From positions 744,001-808,000 of the forward strand of contig NZ_OEPZ01000001.1 in NCBI RefSeq assembly GCF_900240315.1: a stretch of 64,000 nt of DNA, written 5' to 3'. Both the position numbers and the translations under genes were made by a program. This document shows positions 27,824-36,683 of this stretch, one piece after another; position 1 is the first letter of the stretch, and each line of letters starts with the position of its first letter. The stretch comes from Dorea phocaeensis (lineage in GTDB: Bacteria > Bacillota > Clostridia > Lachnospirales > Lachnospiraceae). Under the pieces are notes generated by a model. That model was not told where the DNA came from and made no database searches. It saw only the letters and a program-made list of their open reading frames with translations.

Positions 27824-28630
27824 TTATAAAGTGTTCACACTATCGTTACGATTCGGACATAGTCCCTGCCTTTTTACATACTCATAAGGTATCGAACCGC
27901 CAAATAAATCCAACGCACTTCCGATTGTATAGTCCAATCGCCCACCCGACATCTGCCGGAAGGCTTCCAAGTCTTCCATTTTCCCGATCCCCCCTGCATA
28001 AGTAATCGGTATATTTTCCACAGACCGCAATATTTGCACCAAATTTTCTTCCACTCCGGAGGCTTTTCCTTCTACATCCACTCCATGTACCAGAAATTCA
28101 TCGCAGTACGCTGCAAGCTCCTCCATCTTCGCTTTTGTAAGACGTACATTCGTAAATGTCTGCCACCGATCCGTCACGATATAGTACGCATCGCCTTTTC
28201 TGCGGCAGCTGACATCCAGCACCAGATGCTTTCTTCCCACTGCCTTTTCAAGCTCCTTAAGCCTGTCTAAACGGATTTCCCCGTCCTTAAATACATAGGA
28301 TGTAACAATGACATGACTTGCTCCGGCCTCCAAATACTCTTCTGCATTCTCCGCCGTAATTCCGCCTCCGACCTGCAGCCCTTTCGGATATGCCCGAAGT
28401 GCTTTCAGCGCCTGCTCTTTCGTCTTCTCGTAATAAGGAGAAGACGAAGAGTTCAGAAGAATCACATGCCCACCCGGCAGATCATCCTCCCGGTACATTC
28501 TCGCATAATACGCCGCATCCTGATCCGATCTGAAATTTTCAATCGCCTGATCTCCCTGATCTTTCAGGCTTCCTCCCACAATCTGCTTTACCGCTCCATT
28601 ATGAATATCAATACATGGTCTGAACCGCAT
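27824..28630 (-). CDS. hisA: HisA, eukaryotic-type ProFAR isomerase
   Basis: Catalyses the ProFAR to PRFAR isomerization of histidine synthesis in a (beta/alpha)8 barrel. The 268-residue sequence resembles the fungal/plant HisA subfamily rather than usual bacterial HisA: CIDIHNGAVKQIVGG at the start, YYARMYREDDLPGGHVILL, LQVGGGI, DVSCRR, WQTFTNVRL, EFLVHGVDVEGKASG, YAGGIGKMEDL and GSALDLFGG. The catalytic acid in CID is present. No other histidine gene is in the window, so it stands alone. AAAGGAG precedes the ATG, and a promoter is seen at 28695-28723. Confidence 0.92.
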   Translation of the reverse strand: MRFRPCIDIHNGAVKQIVGGSLKDQGDQAIENFRSDQDAAYYARMYREDDLPGGHVILLNSSSSPYYEKTKEQALKALRAYPKGLQVGGGITAENAEEYLEAGASHVIVTSYVFKDGEIRLDRLKELEKAVGRKHLVLDVSCRRKGDAYYIVTDRWQTFTNVRLTKAKMEELAAYCDEFLVHGVDVEGKASGVEENLVQILRSVENIPITYAGGIGKMEDLEAFRQMSGGRLDYTIGSALDLFGGSIPYEYVKRQGLCPNRNDSVNTL

Positions 28631-28694
28631 AATACTCTCCTTTTTTCATCCGCAATTCTTTGCTTTTCATTGATTCATGTTTCGTGCTTAGTTT

Positions 28695-28723
28695 ATTCTA
28701 CCATAGGCCGCACTTCTTGAAAA
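28695..28723 (-). promoter_or_regulatory. Promoter of hisA
   Basis: Minus strand: TTTTCA (28718-28723), 17-base spacer, TAGAAT (28695-28700). It lies after the terminator of the upstream lipoprotein gene; the leader of about 60 bases shows no T-box. Confidence 0.6.
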
Positions 28724-28778
28724 GAGAGCACACTCTATTTCATTTTACATTCAGCCACATTTCCATCAAACAAAAATA

Positions 28779-28799
28779 CCGGGACTTACCAAGCCCCGG
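28779..28799 (-). terminator. Intrinsic terminator of the acidic lipoprotein gene
   Basis: Minus-strand stem of 9 bp (CCGGGGCTT with AAGTCCCGG, one G-U pair) and a 3-base loop are followed by TATTTTTG. Confidence 0.88.
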
Positions 28800-28823
28800 C
28801 ATCACAAATATTCTATCTCACTT

Positions 28824-29159
28824 TTATCTTGTTGTCTTATCTGGATCATTTTCATCCATCATTTCATTGACTCCGTTTTCGGCATCTTCTTTTATGTCCT
28901 TGGCTCCATCTTTGATATCTTTGCCAATTTCATCTGCGACGCCGTCACGATTGCCATCCTCTATGGCATCATTCTTTCCAGCATCATCCATCTTGCCCTC
29001 TTCATCATCCGCCATATCTCGATCCTGATCCTTACCTGTATGATCCTGATCCTGCGTCGCCTCGTTATCCTTTGCATTCTTGTCGCTTCCACAAGCGGTT
29101 ACACTCATCATCGTCCCTGCACACATCAGAACGAGCATCCATTTTTTCAACTGTTTCAT
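28824..29159 (-). CDS. Acidic lipoprotein, low complexity, function unknown
   Basis: A 111-residue predicted lipoprotein with signal peptide MKQLKKWMLVLMCAGTMMS and a VTAC lipobox (Cys near residue 23). The mature part is almost entirely D, E, K, N and G, with repeated DxDxDG/DG-like stretches (DQDHTGKDQDRD, DGNRDGVADEIG) reminiscent of calcium-binding dockerin-type loops, followed by a helical DGAKDIKEDAENG segment. No domain is recognised. The start at 29159 has GGGAG seven bases upstream. It is monocistronic with a strong terminator. Confidence 0.8.
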   Translation of the reverse strand: MKQLKKWMLVLMCAGTMMSVTACGSDKNAKDNEATQDQDHTGKDQDRDMADDEEGKMDDAGKNDAIEDGNRDGVADEIGKDIKDGAKDIKEDAENGVNEMMDENDPDKTTR

Positions 29160-29297
29160 GTCTGTCTCCCTTTCCTGTATCATGGTCTGTTATCAAGCAA
29201 TACTTGCTACAGATACTATTTGCAGATACCGGAAATTTATACCGCTTTTTCTATGGAATTTTTTTCCTTTTCTTTTGGCTGAAACGTAGTTAAAACA

Positions 29298-31250
29298 TCA
29301 CATCCGTTCTGCAATCTTTCCACTTCGGTAAGCTGCCAGCAGACGTTCCAGATCCAAAATCTGTTCCTGCAACTCTCGTCCTACATCCGTATCCCCAACC
29401 AGCTTACGCTCAACCACCCGTTTAACGATTGTACTGTCCGAATGAATATCACTTTCTTTTTCGATGGCAGCTTCCGTAGATTCAAACGGCTCATGGGCGG
29501 CCAGAATCAAACCGTAAGAATTATAGATAAGCGTATACCCTGCAATTCCCGTTTCTTTCTGATAAGCTTTGGAAAATCCACCATCAATAACCAGAACTTT
29601 TCCACCACATTTCACCGGACTCTCCCCACTTTTACTCTTAACCGGAACATGCCCATTGATAATGTGGCTTCCCTCTTCCGGCAGACCAAACTCCCGCAAA
29701 ATTCCATTCATTGCCTGCTCATTCTCCAGAAGATGATAGTAGGGATTTTTCTCTTCCTTATGGGTCGCTTTATCTGCAAGAAAATACCGTTCAAACGTCG
29801 CCATCTTATCCTTTCCAAAAAGCGGAGAATCTTCTCCCAGCCAGATATACCACATCAAATCCCGACCTTTTTTTCGCTCTTCTTCCTCCATCGCATAAAA
29901 GCCTTTTCTCACAGAACTTTCCAGCATCTCGTACAAGCTTTTCCCCTGATATTCTTTCCCATATAAAGAAACTTTCTTCAAGCTCCCATCTTCCGCAAGC
30001 GGTACACAGCCATGATACAGAAGATTCTGATTGCAAATCTTATAAAGCCCGCCTTTACTTAGCAGAAACCTCATATGCCGCTGCAGCTTTTCACAATTCT
30101 GAAAGGCTCCCGTCAGACGCTCCATAATCTCCTCTTCCTCTTTCGTCAGCGCATAAGGATCTTTCCGATCAACCGTAGGGAAATTCGTATCTAACAGCTC
30201 ATATGTATGCCCCTGTATCTCTATCGTTCCAGTCTCACAATTCATAAGGTGCAAAAGATTCCTGCTATCCAAGTGAAATTCCGGATGCTCTCGGATCAAT
30301 TGCCCTTCCACCTTAAACTGAATCACAGACATTGCCTTATGCATCTTTATTTCTAAGAGCTTCTCTTCTTTCCCATGCCCGGATTCTCCTTTCAGCTGAA
30401 AGCAGGCACAAGAATCCTGCTCATACGTATTCATCGCAAATGTGGCAAGCGGAAGCAGATTAATTCCATATCCATCCTCAAGAATATCTAAATTGCCATA
30501 CCTTGCGCAAATGCGTATCACATTCGCAATGCACCCTCTCTGACCGGCTGCTGCCCCCATCCACAACACATCATGATTCCCCCACTGAATATCCACAGAA
30601 TGGTACGCCATTAACTTGTCCATAATAATGTGCGGCCCAGGCCCCCGATCATAAATATCCCCTACAATATGAAGATGATCTACGATCAGCCGCTGGATCA
30701 GCTCACTTAGTGCAACAATAAACCGATCTGCACGCCCAATACGGATAATCGTACTCACAATTGCATTATAATAGGATTCTTTATCTATTCCTTCTGCCTT
30801 TTCCGTCATCAGCTCTTCGATCACATAGGCAAAATCCGGCGGAAGGGCTTTGCGCACTTTAGAGCGGGTATATTTACTTGCTGCACATTTACACACTTCT
30901 ATCAGGCGATACAGAGTAATCCGGTACCATTCCTCCATATTTTCTTCTTTCTGTCTGATCCGCTCCATCTTCTCTTCCGGATAATAAATAAGAGTAGCAA
31001 GCGTCTGTTTTTCCCTGCTACTCATTGTATTCCCGAATACATCTTCAATTTTACGGCGCACTGATCCCGAACCATTCTTAAGCACATGAGAAAAAGCCTC
31101 ATATTCCCCATGAATATCCGTAAGAAAATGCTCCGTGCCTTTCGGCAGATTCAGAATCGCCTGCAGATTAATGATCTCCGTTGATGCCTTGGCGATGGTT
31201 GGATACAATTCAGAAAGGCGTTCCAGATAACGATCTTCCAATTCTTTCAT
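29298..31250 (-). CDS. fbp: Class III fructose-1,6-bisphosphatase
   Basis: Class III Fbp (YydE-type) dephosphorylates fructose-1,6-bisphosphate in gluconeogenesis. It belongs to the metallophosphoesterase fold, seen in FLTDIHGEYEAF, VGDIYDRGPG, WGNHDVLWMGA and NGHVPVK, which supply metal ligands. The 650-residue length is typical of the class found in Firmicutes. The GGAGG ribosome binding site precedes the ATG. It follows dapB behind a long hairpin, so it may be partly co-transcribed with dapA-dapB. Confidence 0.95.
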   Translation of the reverse strand: MKELEDRYLERLSELYPTIAKASTEIINLQAILNLPKGTEHFLTDIHGEYEAFSHVLKNGSGSVRRKIEDVFGNTMSSREKQTLATLIYYPEEKMERIRQKEENMEEWYRITLYRLIEVCKCAASKYTRSKVRKALPPDFAYVIEELMTEKAEGIDKESYYNAIVSTIIRIGRADRFIVALSELIQRLIVDHLHIVGDIYDRGPGPHIIMDKLMAYHSVDIQWGNHDVLWMGAAAGQRGCIANVIRICARYGNLDILEDGYGINLLPLATFAMNTYEQDSCACFQLKGESGHGKEEKLLEIKMHKAMSVIQFKVEGQLIREHPEFHLDSRNLLHLMNCETGTIEIQGHTYELLDTNFPTVDRKDPYALTKEEEEIMERLTGAFQNCEKLQRHMRFLLSKGGLYKICNQNLLYHGCVPLAEDGSLKKVSLYGKEYQGKSLYEMLESSVRKGFYAMEEEERKKGRDLMWYIWLGEDSPLFGKDKMATFERYFLADKATHKEEKNPYYHLLENEQAMNGILREFGLPEEGSHIINGHVPVKSKSGESPVKCGGKVLVIDGGFSKAYQKETGIAGYTLIYNSYGLILAAHEPFESTEAAIEKESDIHSDSTIVKRVVERKLVGDTDVGRELQEQILDLERLLAAYRSGKIAERM

Positions 31251-31272
31251 GTAGTCCTCCTTCTCTTTGCAG

Positions 31273-31321
31273 ACAAGGACAGCAAAATCCGGCTTTTTCG
31301 TCCATCTCCTGCTGTCCTTGT
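31273..31321 (-). terminator. Long hairpin between dapB and fbp
   Basis: A perfect 12-bp stem (31273-31284 with 31310-31321) encloses 25 bases. There is no U-run after it on the minus strand, so it could be a weak terminator, an RNA-processing or a 3'-end stabilising element. Confidence 0.5.
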
Positions 31322-31330
31322 TCTGTAAAG

Positions 31331-32089
31331 TTAAAAATGAATTACATCTGACATATCATAGCGCCCAGCTGGTTTCCCTGCCAGGAACTTCGCAGCTTCC
31401 ACCGCTCCTTTTCCAAATACAGATTTGGAATACGCAGTATGCTTAAACTCAATCACCTCATCCACACCGGCAAAAATCACTTCATGGTCTCCCACGATCG
31501 TTCCACCACGTACAGCTGAGATTCCAATTTCTTTCTGATCTCTTTTCTGTCTGACCTGGCTTCTGTCATATACATATGTATATTCCTGATCCAAAGCCTC
31601 ATTGATCGAATCTGCCAAAACCAGAGCCGTTCCGCTTGGTGCATCTACTTTCTGGTTGTGATGCTTCTCCACCAATTCAATATCGTAACCAGCCGGTCCC
31701 AGAACCTTTGCCGCATCCTGAAGGAGCTTCATTAAAAGATTGATTCCCAAAGACATATTGGCAGATTTTAAGACTGCCGTCTTTCCTGCCGCCTCTTCTA
31801 CCTTCGCAAGCTGCTCTTCGGAAAGTCCCGTTGTACACAGTACAACCGGAAGCGCCTTCTCCACACAGTACTCAAGAAGCGCATCCACTGCCGCCGCATT
31901 GGAAAAATCAATCACAACATCTGCTTCCACATCACACTTCTCAATGCTGTCAAATACCGGGTAGTCGTTGGTGATTCCCATATACCGATCAATTCCCGCC
32001 ACAATTTCTATCTGTTCATCTGCTTTTGCAAGACCACTGATCACCTGACCCATCTTGCCATTACAGCCATGCATAATCGCTCTTACCAT
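31331..32089 (-). CDS. dapB: 4-hydroxy-tetrahydrodipicolinate reductase
   Basis: DapB reduces the DapA product to tetrahydrodipicolinate with NAD(P)H, on the route to diaminopimelate for peptidoglycan and lysine and to dipicolinate for spores. The 252-residue protein has the dinucleotide-binding HGCNGKMGQ near the N-terminus, VIDFSN, and the catalytic EKHHNQKVDAPSGTA segment. It follows dapA after about 70 bases with AGGAGG upstream of the ATG. Confidence 0.96.
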   Translation of the reverse strand: MVRAIMHGCNGKMGQVISGLAKADEQIEIVAGIDRYMGITNDYPVFDSIEKCDVEADVVIDFSNAAAVDALLEYCVEKALPVVLCTTGLSEEQLAKVEEAAGKTAVLKSANMSLGINLLMKLLQDAAKVLGPAGYDIELVEKHHNQKVDAPSGTALVLADSINEALDQEYTYVYDRSQVRQKRDQKEIGISAVRGGTIVGDHEVIFAGVDEVIEFKHTAYSKSVFGKGAVEAAKFLAGKPAGRYDMSDVIHF

Positions 32090-32158
32090 CTTTTTCTTAT
32101 CCTCCTGTCACTTCTGCAAAAGCATTTTCGCCATTGTATGTATCACGCCATGCCACTC

Positions 32159-33049
32159 CTAGACAAGCGCAATCCCGAAATCCTTCATTGCCTTCGCCAG
32201 TGATTTCTCATGTTCCGGTGTCAGTTCCGTAAGCGGCATCCGAAGCGGACCACAATCGTATCCCATCAGCTTCATCGCCTTCTTTACCGGAATCGGATTC
32301 ACTTCGCAGAACAGCTGCTCTACCAATGGAATCGCCTTTAACTGAAGTTCTGTACTGGCCTTTATCTCTCCGTTAAAGAAGAATTCACAGATATCGTGCG
32401 TCTCTTTCGGAGCAACATTAGACAATACAGAAATGACTCCCTTTCCGCCCAGTGACAGAATCGGCACAATCTGATCATCATTTCCGGAATAAAGATCAAT
32501 GTTCCCATCCGTCATTGCCATAATTTTCGCAACCTGGGAAATGTTGCCGGAAGCTTCCTTGACTCCTACAATATTATCTACATTCTTCACCAACTCTGCA
32601 ACGGTAGCTGGCTCGATGTTACATCCTGTTCGACTTGCAACACTGTACATAATAATCGGAGCTTTTGCTTCTCTGGCAACTGCTGTATAGTGAGCAATCA
32701 GTCCCTGCTGGGTTGCCTTATTGTAATACGGAGTCACAACCAGAAGTCCGTCTGCTCCGTTTTCAGCCGCCTCTCTTGACATCTCAACAGCCGTTCTGGT
32801 GCAATTTGAACCGGTTCCTGCAATTACCGGAATCCGCTTTTTCGTCCGCTCAATGGCAAACTTCACACACTCCATATGCTCTTCTTCCGTCATCGTGGCT
32901 GATTCCCCTGTAGTTCCACATATAATAATACTATCCGTACCATTCTCACAGTGATAGTCAATTAATTCGTCCAGCTTATCATAATTGATCTCTCCATTCT
33001 CCTGAAATGGGGTTACGATCGCTACGCCTGCGCCTGTAAAAATAGACAT
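32159..33049 (-). CDS. dapA: 4-hydroxy-tetrahydrodipicolinate synthase
   Basis: DapA condenses pyruvate and aspartate semialdehyde. It is a TIM-barrel aldolase with GTTGESATM (substrate-binding Thr pair), YYNKATQQG (catalytic Tyr), and the Schiff-base Lys in VGVKEASGN. The start is set at 33049 (MSIFTGAGV), with AGGAGG five bases upstream; a longer reading to 33088 would cross the promoter leader and lacks a site. Product is 296 residues. A sigma-A promoter at 33099-33127 drives dapA-dapB. The leader is too short for a lysine riboswitch. Confidence 0.96.
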   Translation of the reverse strand: MSIFTGAGVAIVTPFQENGEINYDKLDELIDYHCENGTDSIIICGTTGESATMTEEEHMECVKFAIERTKKRIPVIAGTGSNCTRTAVEMSREAAENGADGLLVVTPYYNKATQQGLIAHYTAVAREAKAPIIMYSVASRTGCNIEPATVAELVKNVDNIVGVKEASGNISQVAKIMAMTDGNIDLYSGNDDQIVPILSLGGKGVISVLSNVAPKETHDICEFFFNGEIKASTELQLKAIPLVEQLFCEVNPIPVKKAMKLMGYDCGPLRMPLTELTPEHEKSLAKAMKDFGIALV

Positions 33050-33098
33050 AATATCCTCCTGCCTTTCTATCAACATTCTGAAATACATTCATAATGAA

Positions 33099-33127
33099 AT
33101 TCTATCATTATTCAAATATGATGTCAA
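33099..33127 (-). promoter_or_regulatory. Promoter of dapA-dapB
   Basis: Minus strand: consensus TTGACA (33122-33127), 17-base spacer, TAGAAT (33099-33104). It is one of the strongest-looking promoters in the window. Confidence 0.88.
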
Positions 33128-33141
33128 TGAAAAGCCCTTCT

Positions 33142-33768
33142 CTACTCCATGCACTCAAGTTTGCTGACCGACACCTCGTATGCCACCCGTCTTTCCGTCC
33201 TCTCTTCTGTCAGCTTTTTCACATATTCCCGGCTTTGGATTCTCCCTGTAATCTGCACATGTTCTCCAACTTCAAAGGAAGAAGCATACCTGGCATTCCT
33301 TCCCCAGCAAATACAAGGTATGTAATCGGATTTTCCATAAGGTCGGTTAACCGCCAAAAGAAGATCTGCAATTTCTCGTCCAAGAGGCGTCTTCCGATAC
33401 ACCGGAAGTTTACAGATATATCCGTCTAACAGGATATTATTTGTCTTCGCTCCATCCAGCTCTTCTTCAACAAATTCAATCTCCCGCGCAAACACAGACA
33501 GAACCAGTCTGTTCTTCACCTCGTCATGTCGGTTATAGGACCGAAACTGTCCGCTCACCATAATAAATTCTCCTGTGTAATCCTGTGATACATCAATCAG
33601 CCGTTCCGATACCATAACCGGAATCTGATCCTGTGAGTTGCTAAGTCTTCTGACACTTACTTCTACCATATAGAATCCTTCTCCAAACACCTCATGGCTG
33701 AATGTAAATGGAGTTACGATTTCTCCCATAATGGTTACCTGGTTGTTTTCAATAATCTTATCTGACAT
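33142..33768 (-). CDS. SSB-like single-stranded DNA-binding protein with two OB-type regions
   Basis: This 208-residue protein has an SSB-type OB fold in its C-terminal half (about residues 108-205): NNILLDGYICKLPVYRKTP, then DYIPCICWGRNARYASSFEVGEHVQITGRIQSREY. The N-terminal half (about residues 8-105) looks like a second, more divergent OB strand set (NQVTIMGEIV...GFYMVEVSVRRLS...VSGQFRSYN). No acidic DDDIPF-type tail is present, unlike replicative Ssb. It may act in recombination, competence or a plasmid-like niche; the role is unknown. It is divergent from typA. Confidence 0.75.
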   Translation of the reverse strand: MSDKIIENNQVTIMGEIVTPFTFSHEVFGEGFYMVEVSVRRLSNSQDQIPVMVSERLIDVSQDYTGEFIMVSGQFRSYNRHDEVKNRLVLSVFAREIEFVEEELDGAKTNNILLDGYICKLPVYRKTPLGREIADLLLAVNRPYGKSDYIPCICWGRNARYASSFEVGEHVQITGRIQSREYVKKLTEERTERRVAYEVSVSKLECME

Positions 33769-33966
33769 AATTTGAGTTTCTCCCTTCCTCTGCGTCGTAT
33801 TTCTAGGTCATTAATCAGTCTATGAACGGTTCTGGCATTTTAGAACTACTTTTTTCAAAAAATCAGATATCCGCATCCCGGTACTTGTAAAATCCACAAA
33901 ATATGATAAACTATTAAAGTTAATGTAAAAAAATGTATTTAATAGGTAGAGAAAAGGAAGGTTCAT

Positions 33967-35790
33967 ATGAAAACAAAACGTGAAGATGTTCGTAATATTG
34001 CAATCATCGCCCATGTTGACCACGGTAAAACCACCCTGGTGGACGAGCTGTTAAAACAAAGCGGTGTATTCCGTGAAAATCAGGAAGTAGCCGAACGTGT
34101 CATGGACTCTAACGATATCGAGAGAGAGCGTGGAATCACCATCCTCTCTAAAAATACTGCCGTCTATTATAAAGGTACGAAAATCAATATCATTGATACA
34201 CCAGGACACGCTGACTTCGGAGGCGAAGTAGAACGTGTTTTGAAAATGGTCAACGGTGTTATTCTGGTCGTAGACGCATTTGAAGGCGCCATGCCGCAGA
34301 CCAAATTCGTATTAAGGAAGGCACTGGAATTAGATCTTCCAGTCATCGTCTGCATCAATAAGATCGACCGTCCGGAAGCAAGACCGGAAGAAGTTATTGA
34401 CGAAGTTCTGGAGCTTCTGATGGATCTGGATGCATCCGACGATCAGCTGGATTGCCCATTCATCTACGCTTCCGCCAAATCCGGAATTGCTGTTTTAGAC
34501 TTAACAGATGAAGAAAAAGATATGCAGCCGCTGTTCGAGACGATTCTCGACTATATTCCAGCTCCGGAAGGTGATCCGGAAGCCCCGACTCAGATGCTGA
34601 TCAGCACCATCGACTACAATGAATATGTCGGCCGAATCGGCGTTGGAAAAGTAGACAACGGTACCATTGCCGCCAACCAGGATCTGATCATGGTTAACCA
34701 CCACGAGCCGGACAAACAGAAGAAAGTAAAAATCAGCAAATTGTATGAATTTGACGGATTAAACAAGGTTGAAGTCAAAGAAGCTTCCATCGGTTCCATC
34801 GTTGCCATCTCCGGTATTGCAGATATCTCCATTGGTGACACACTCTGCTCCCCGGAAGATCCGACTCCGATCCCGTTCCAGAAGATTTCTGAACCAACCA
34901 TCGCAATGCAGTTCATTGTCAATGACAGCCCATTTGCCGGCCAGGAAGGAAAGTACGTTACCTCTCGTCACCTCCGCGACCGTCTGTTCCGTGAGTTGAA
35001 CACAGACGTCAGCCTTCGAGTGGAGGAATCCGAGAACACCGACAGCTTCCGTGTATCCGGCCGCGGTGAACTTCATCTTTCTGTATTGATCGAAAATATG
35101 CGTCGAGAAGGCTATGAATTTGCAGTCAGCAAAGCAGAAGTTCTGTATAAAAAAGATGAAAGCGGGAAATTATTAGAACCAATGGAAGTCGCTTATATTG
35201 ATGTACCGGAAGAATTCACCGGAACAGTCATTGATAAATTAAGCCAGAGAAAGGGAGAACTCCAGAATATGGGAACCGCAAGCGGTGGTTACACTCGTCT
35301 GGAATTTAAAATCCCATCCAGAGGTCTCATTGGCTACCGCGGAGAATTCCTGACTGATACCAAAGGAAACGGAATTATGAACACCGCATTTGACGGATAT
35401 GCCCCATACAAAGGCGATATCCAGTACCGCAAACAGGGATCCCTGATTGCATTTGAAACCGGAGAATCCGTAACCTACGGTCTCTACAGCGCCCAGGAAC
35501 GTGGAATCCTCTTTATCGGCGCCGGCGAGAAAGTTTACTCCGGTATGGTAATCGGCCAGAACGCTAAAACAGACGACATTGAAGTAAACGTCTGCAAAAC
35601 CAAGCACCTGACTAATACCCGTTCTTCCAGCGCAGACGATGCACTGCGCCTGTCTCCTCCGAAGATCTTAAGTCTGGAAGAGGCGCTTGATTTCATCGAT
35701 ACCGATGAACTTCTGGAAGTAACACCGGAAAACTTGAGAATCCGCAAAAAAATCTTGGATCCAAAAATGAGAAAACGAGGAAACAGATAA
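33967..35790 (+). CDS. typA: Ribosome-associated GTPase TypA/BipA
   Basis: TypA/BipA is a translational GTPase of the EF-G family that binds 70S ribosomes and helps 50S assembly and stress adaptation. All GTPase motifs are normal: G1 AHVDHGKTT, G3 DTPGHADF, G4 NKID and G5 SAKSG. Domains II, III, V and the C-terminal domain follow, with the usual GRGELHLSVLIE and SRGLIGYRGEFLTDT stretches. Length is 607. AAGGAAGG precedes the ATG, with a possible weak TTGTAA/TAAACT promoter upstream. It is the first gene of a plus-strand run with PAP2 and the PsiE-like protein (TAATG junction). Confidence 0.97.
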   Translation: MKTKREDVRNIAIIAHVDHGKTTLVDELLKQSGVFRENQEVAERVMDSNDIERERGITILSKNTAVYYKGTKINIIDTPGHADFGGEVERVLKMVNGVILVVDAFEGAMPQTKFVLRKALELDLPVIVCINKIDRPEARPEEVIDEVLELLMDLDASDDQLDCPFIYASAKSGIAVLDLTDEEKDMQPLFETILDYIPAPEGDPEAPTQMLISTIDYNEYVGRIGVGKVDNGTIAANQDLIMVNHHEPDKQKKVKISKLYEFDGLNKVEVKEASIGSIVAISGIADISIGDTLCSPEDPTPIPFQKISEPTIAMQFIVNDSPFAGQEGKYVTSRHLRDRLFRELNTDVSLRVEESENTDSFRVSGRGELHLSVLIENMRREGYEFAVSKAEVLYKKDESGKLLEPMEVAYIDVPEEFTGTVIDKLSQRKGELQNMGTASGGYTRLEFKIPSRGLIGYRGEFLTDTKGNGIMNTAFDGYAPYKGDIQYRKQGSLIAFETGESVTYGLYSAQERGILFIGAGEKVYSGMVIGQNAKTDDIEVNVCKTKHLTNTRSSSADDALRLSPPKILSLEEALDFIDTDELLEVTPENLRIRKKILDPKMRKRGNR

Positions 35791-36683
35791 TGTCATTCTT
35801 ATGGTTTTTAGAGGGGATTCGTACCCCATTTCTCGATAAACTAATGCAGTTTATCACTTATTTCGGCCAGGAAGTTATCATCATTGCGTTTGTCTGTGCA
35901 CTATATTGGTGCATAGACAAACGTTTTGCATATCTGCTTGGTTTCACTTACTTTACCGCCGGTCTTTGTGTCCAGACCTTAAAAGTTACCTTCCGCATTC
36001 CCCGCCCCTGGGTACTGGATCCCGCTTTCCATGCAGTTGAAAGCGCAGTCCCCGGAGCTACCGGCTACTCTTTTCCCAGCGGACACACCCAGGGAGCCAC
36101 CTGTCTGTTCTACCCGCTGGCGAAAAAGTCCCAAAAACTCCTCCTCAAAATCCTCTGCGTATTAGCTTTTCTTCTCATTGGATTTTCTCGGATGTACCTG
36201 GGCTGCCATACTCCAAAAGACGTGCTGGTATCTATGGGATTGTCTCTTCTTATCGCCACATTCATCTGGCACTTTCAGTCTGCATTTCTTGACGATAACC
36301 GTTACCTTAAGCCTATTGCCTTAATACTCTTTCTGACTTCTATAGCTGTTGCACTCTATGCACTATGGCTTATGAAAAACGGAACCATTAGCGCCAAATA
36401 TGCTTCCGACTGCTGCAAAGCCGCAGGCGCAGGTCTTGGCTTTTCTGTCGGCTGGTACCTAGAGCGAACCCATTTCCATTTTGATCCCCAAATCGGCTCT
36501 ACTTCCGCAAAGGTAATCCGACTGCTTTTGGGGCTATTTTTCACCGTACTCTTAAAAGAAGGTCTTGGGATGCTGGCACAAAGTTCTATCTTGGCAAAGA
36601 TGGCGGAATACTTTATACTGGTATTATGGATTTTAATTATCTATCCATGGATCTACCATAAACTAGCCAGGAGGAATTTATGA
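35790..36683 (+). CDS. PAP2 superfamily membrane phosphatase
   Basis: A 297-residue polytopic type 2 phosphatidic acid phosphatase-like enzyme. The three catalytic motifs are KVTFRIPRP (near residue 67-75), PSGHTQ (near 103-108) and SRMYLGCHTPKDV (near 133-145), giving Arg and two His residues that handle a phospholipid or undecaprenyl-type phosphate at the outer face. Several membrane helices follow that are not needed for the core, so the C-terminal half is an extension of unknown role. It overlaps the typA stop by one base and the next gene by 4 bases. Confidence 0.9.
   Translation: MSFLWFLEGIRTPFLDKLMQFITYFGQEVIIIAFVCALYWCIDKRFAYLLGFTYFTAGLCVQTLKVTFRIPRPWVLDPAFHAVESAVPGATGYSFPSGHTQGATCLFYPLAKKSQKLLLKILCVLAFLLIGFSRMYLGCHTPKDVLVSMGLSLLIATFIWHFQSAFLDDNRYLKPIALILFLTSIAVALYALWLMKNGTISAKYASDCCKAAGAGLGFSVGWYLERTHFHFDPQIGSTSAKVIRLLLGLFFTVLLKEGLGMLAQSSILAKMAEYFILVLWILIIYPWIYHKLARRNL

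Noticed and set aside
33050-33141. Lysine riboswitch upstream of dapA
   Set aside because: The promoter leaves a leader of only about 45 bases, far too short for a lysine riboswitch.
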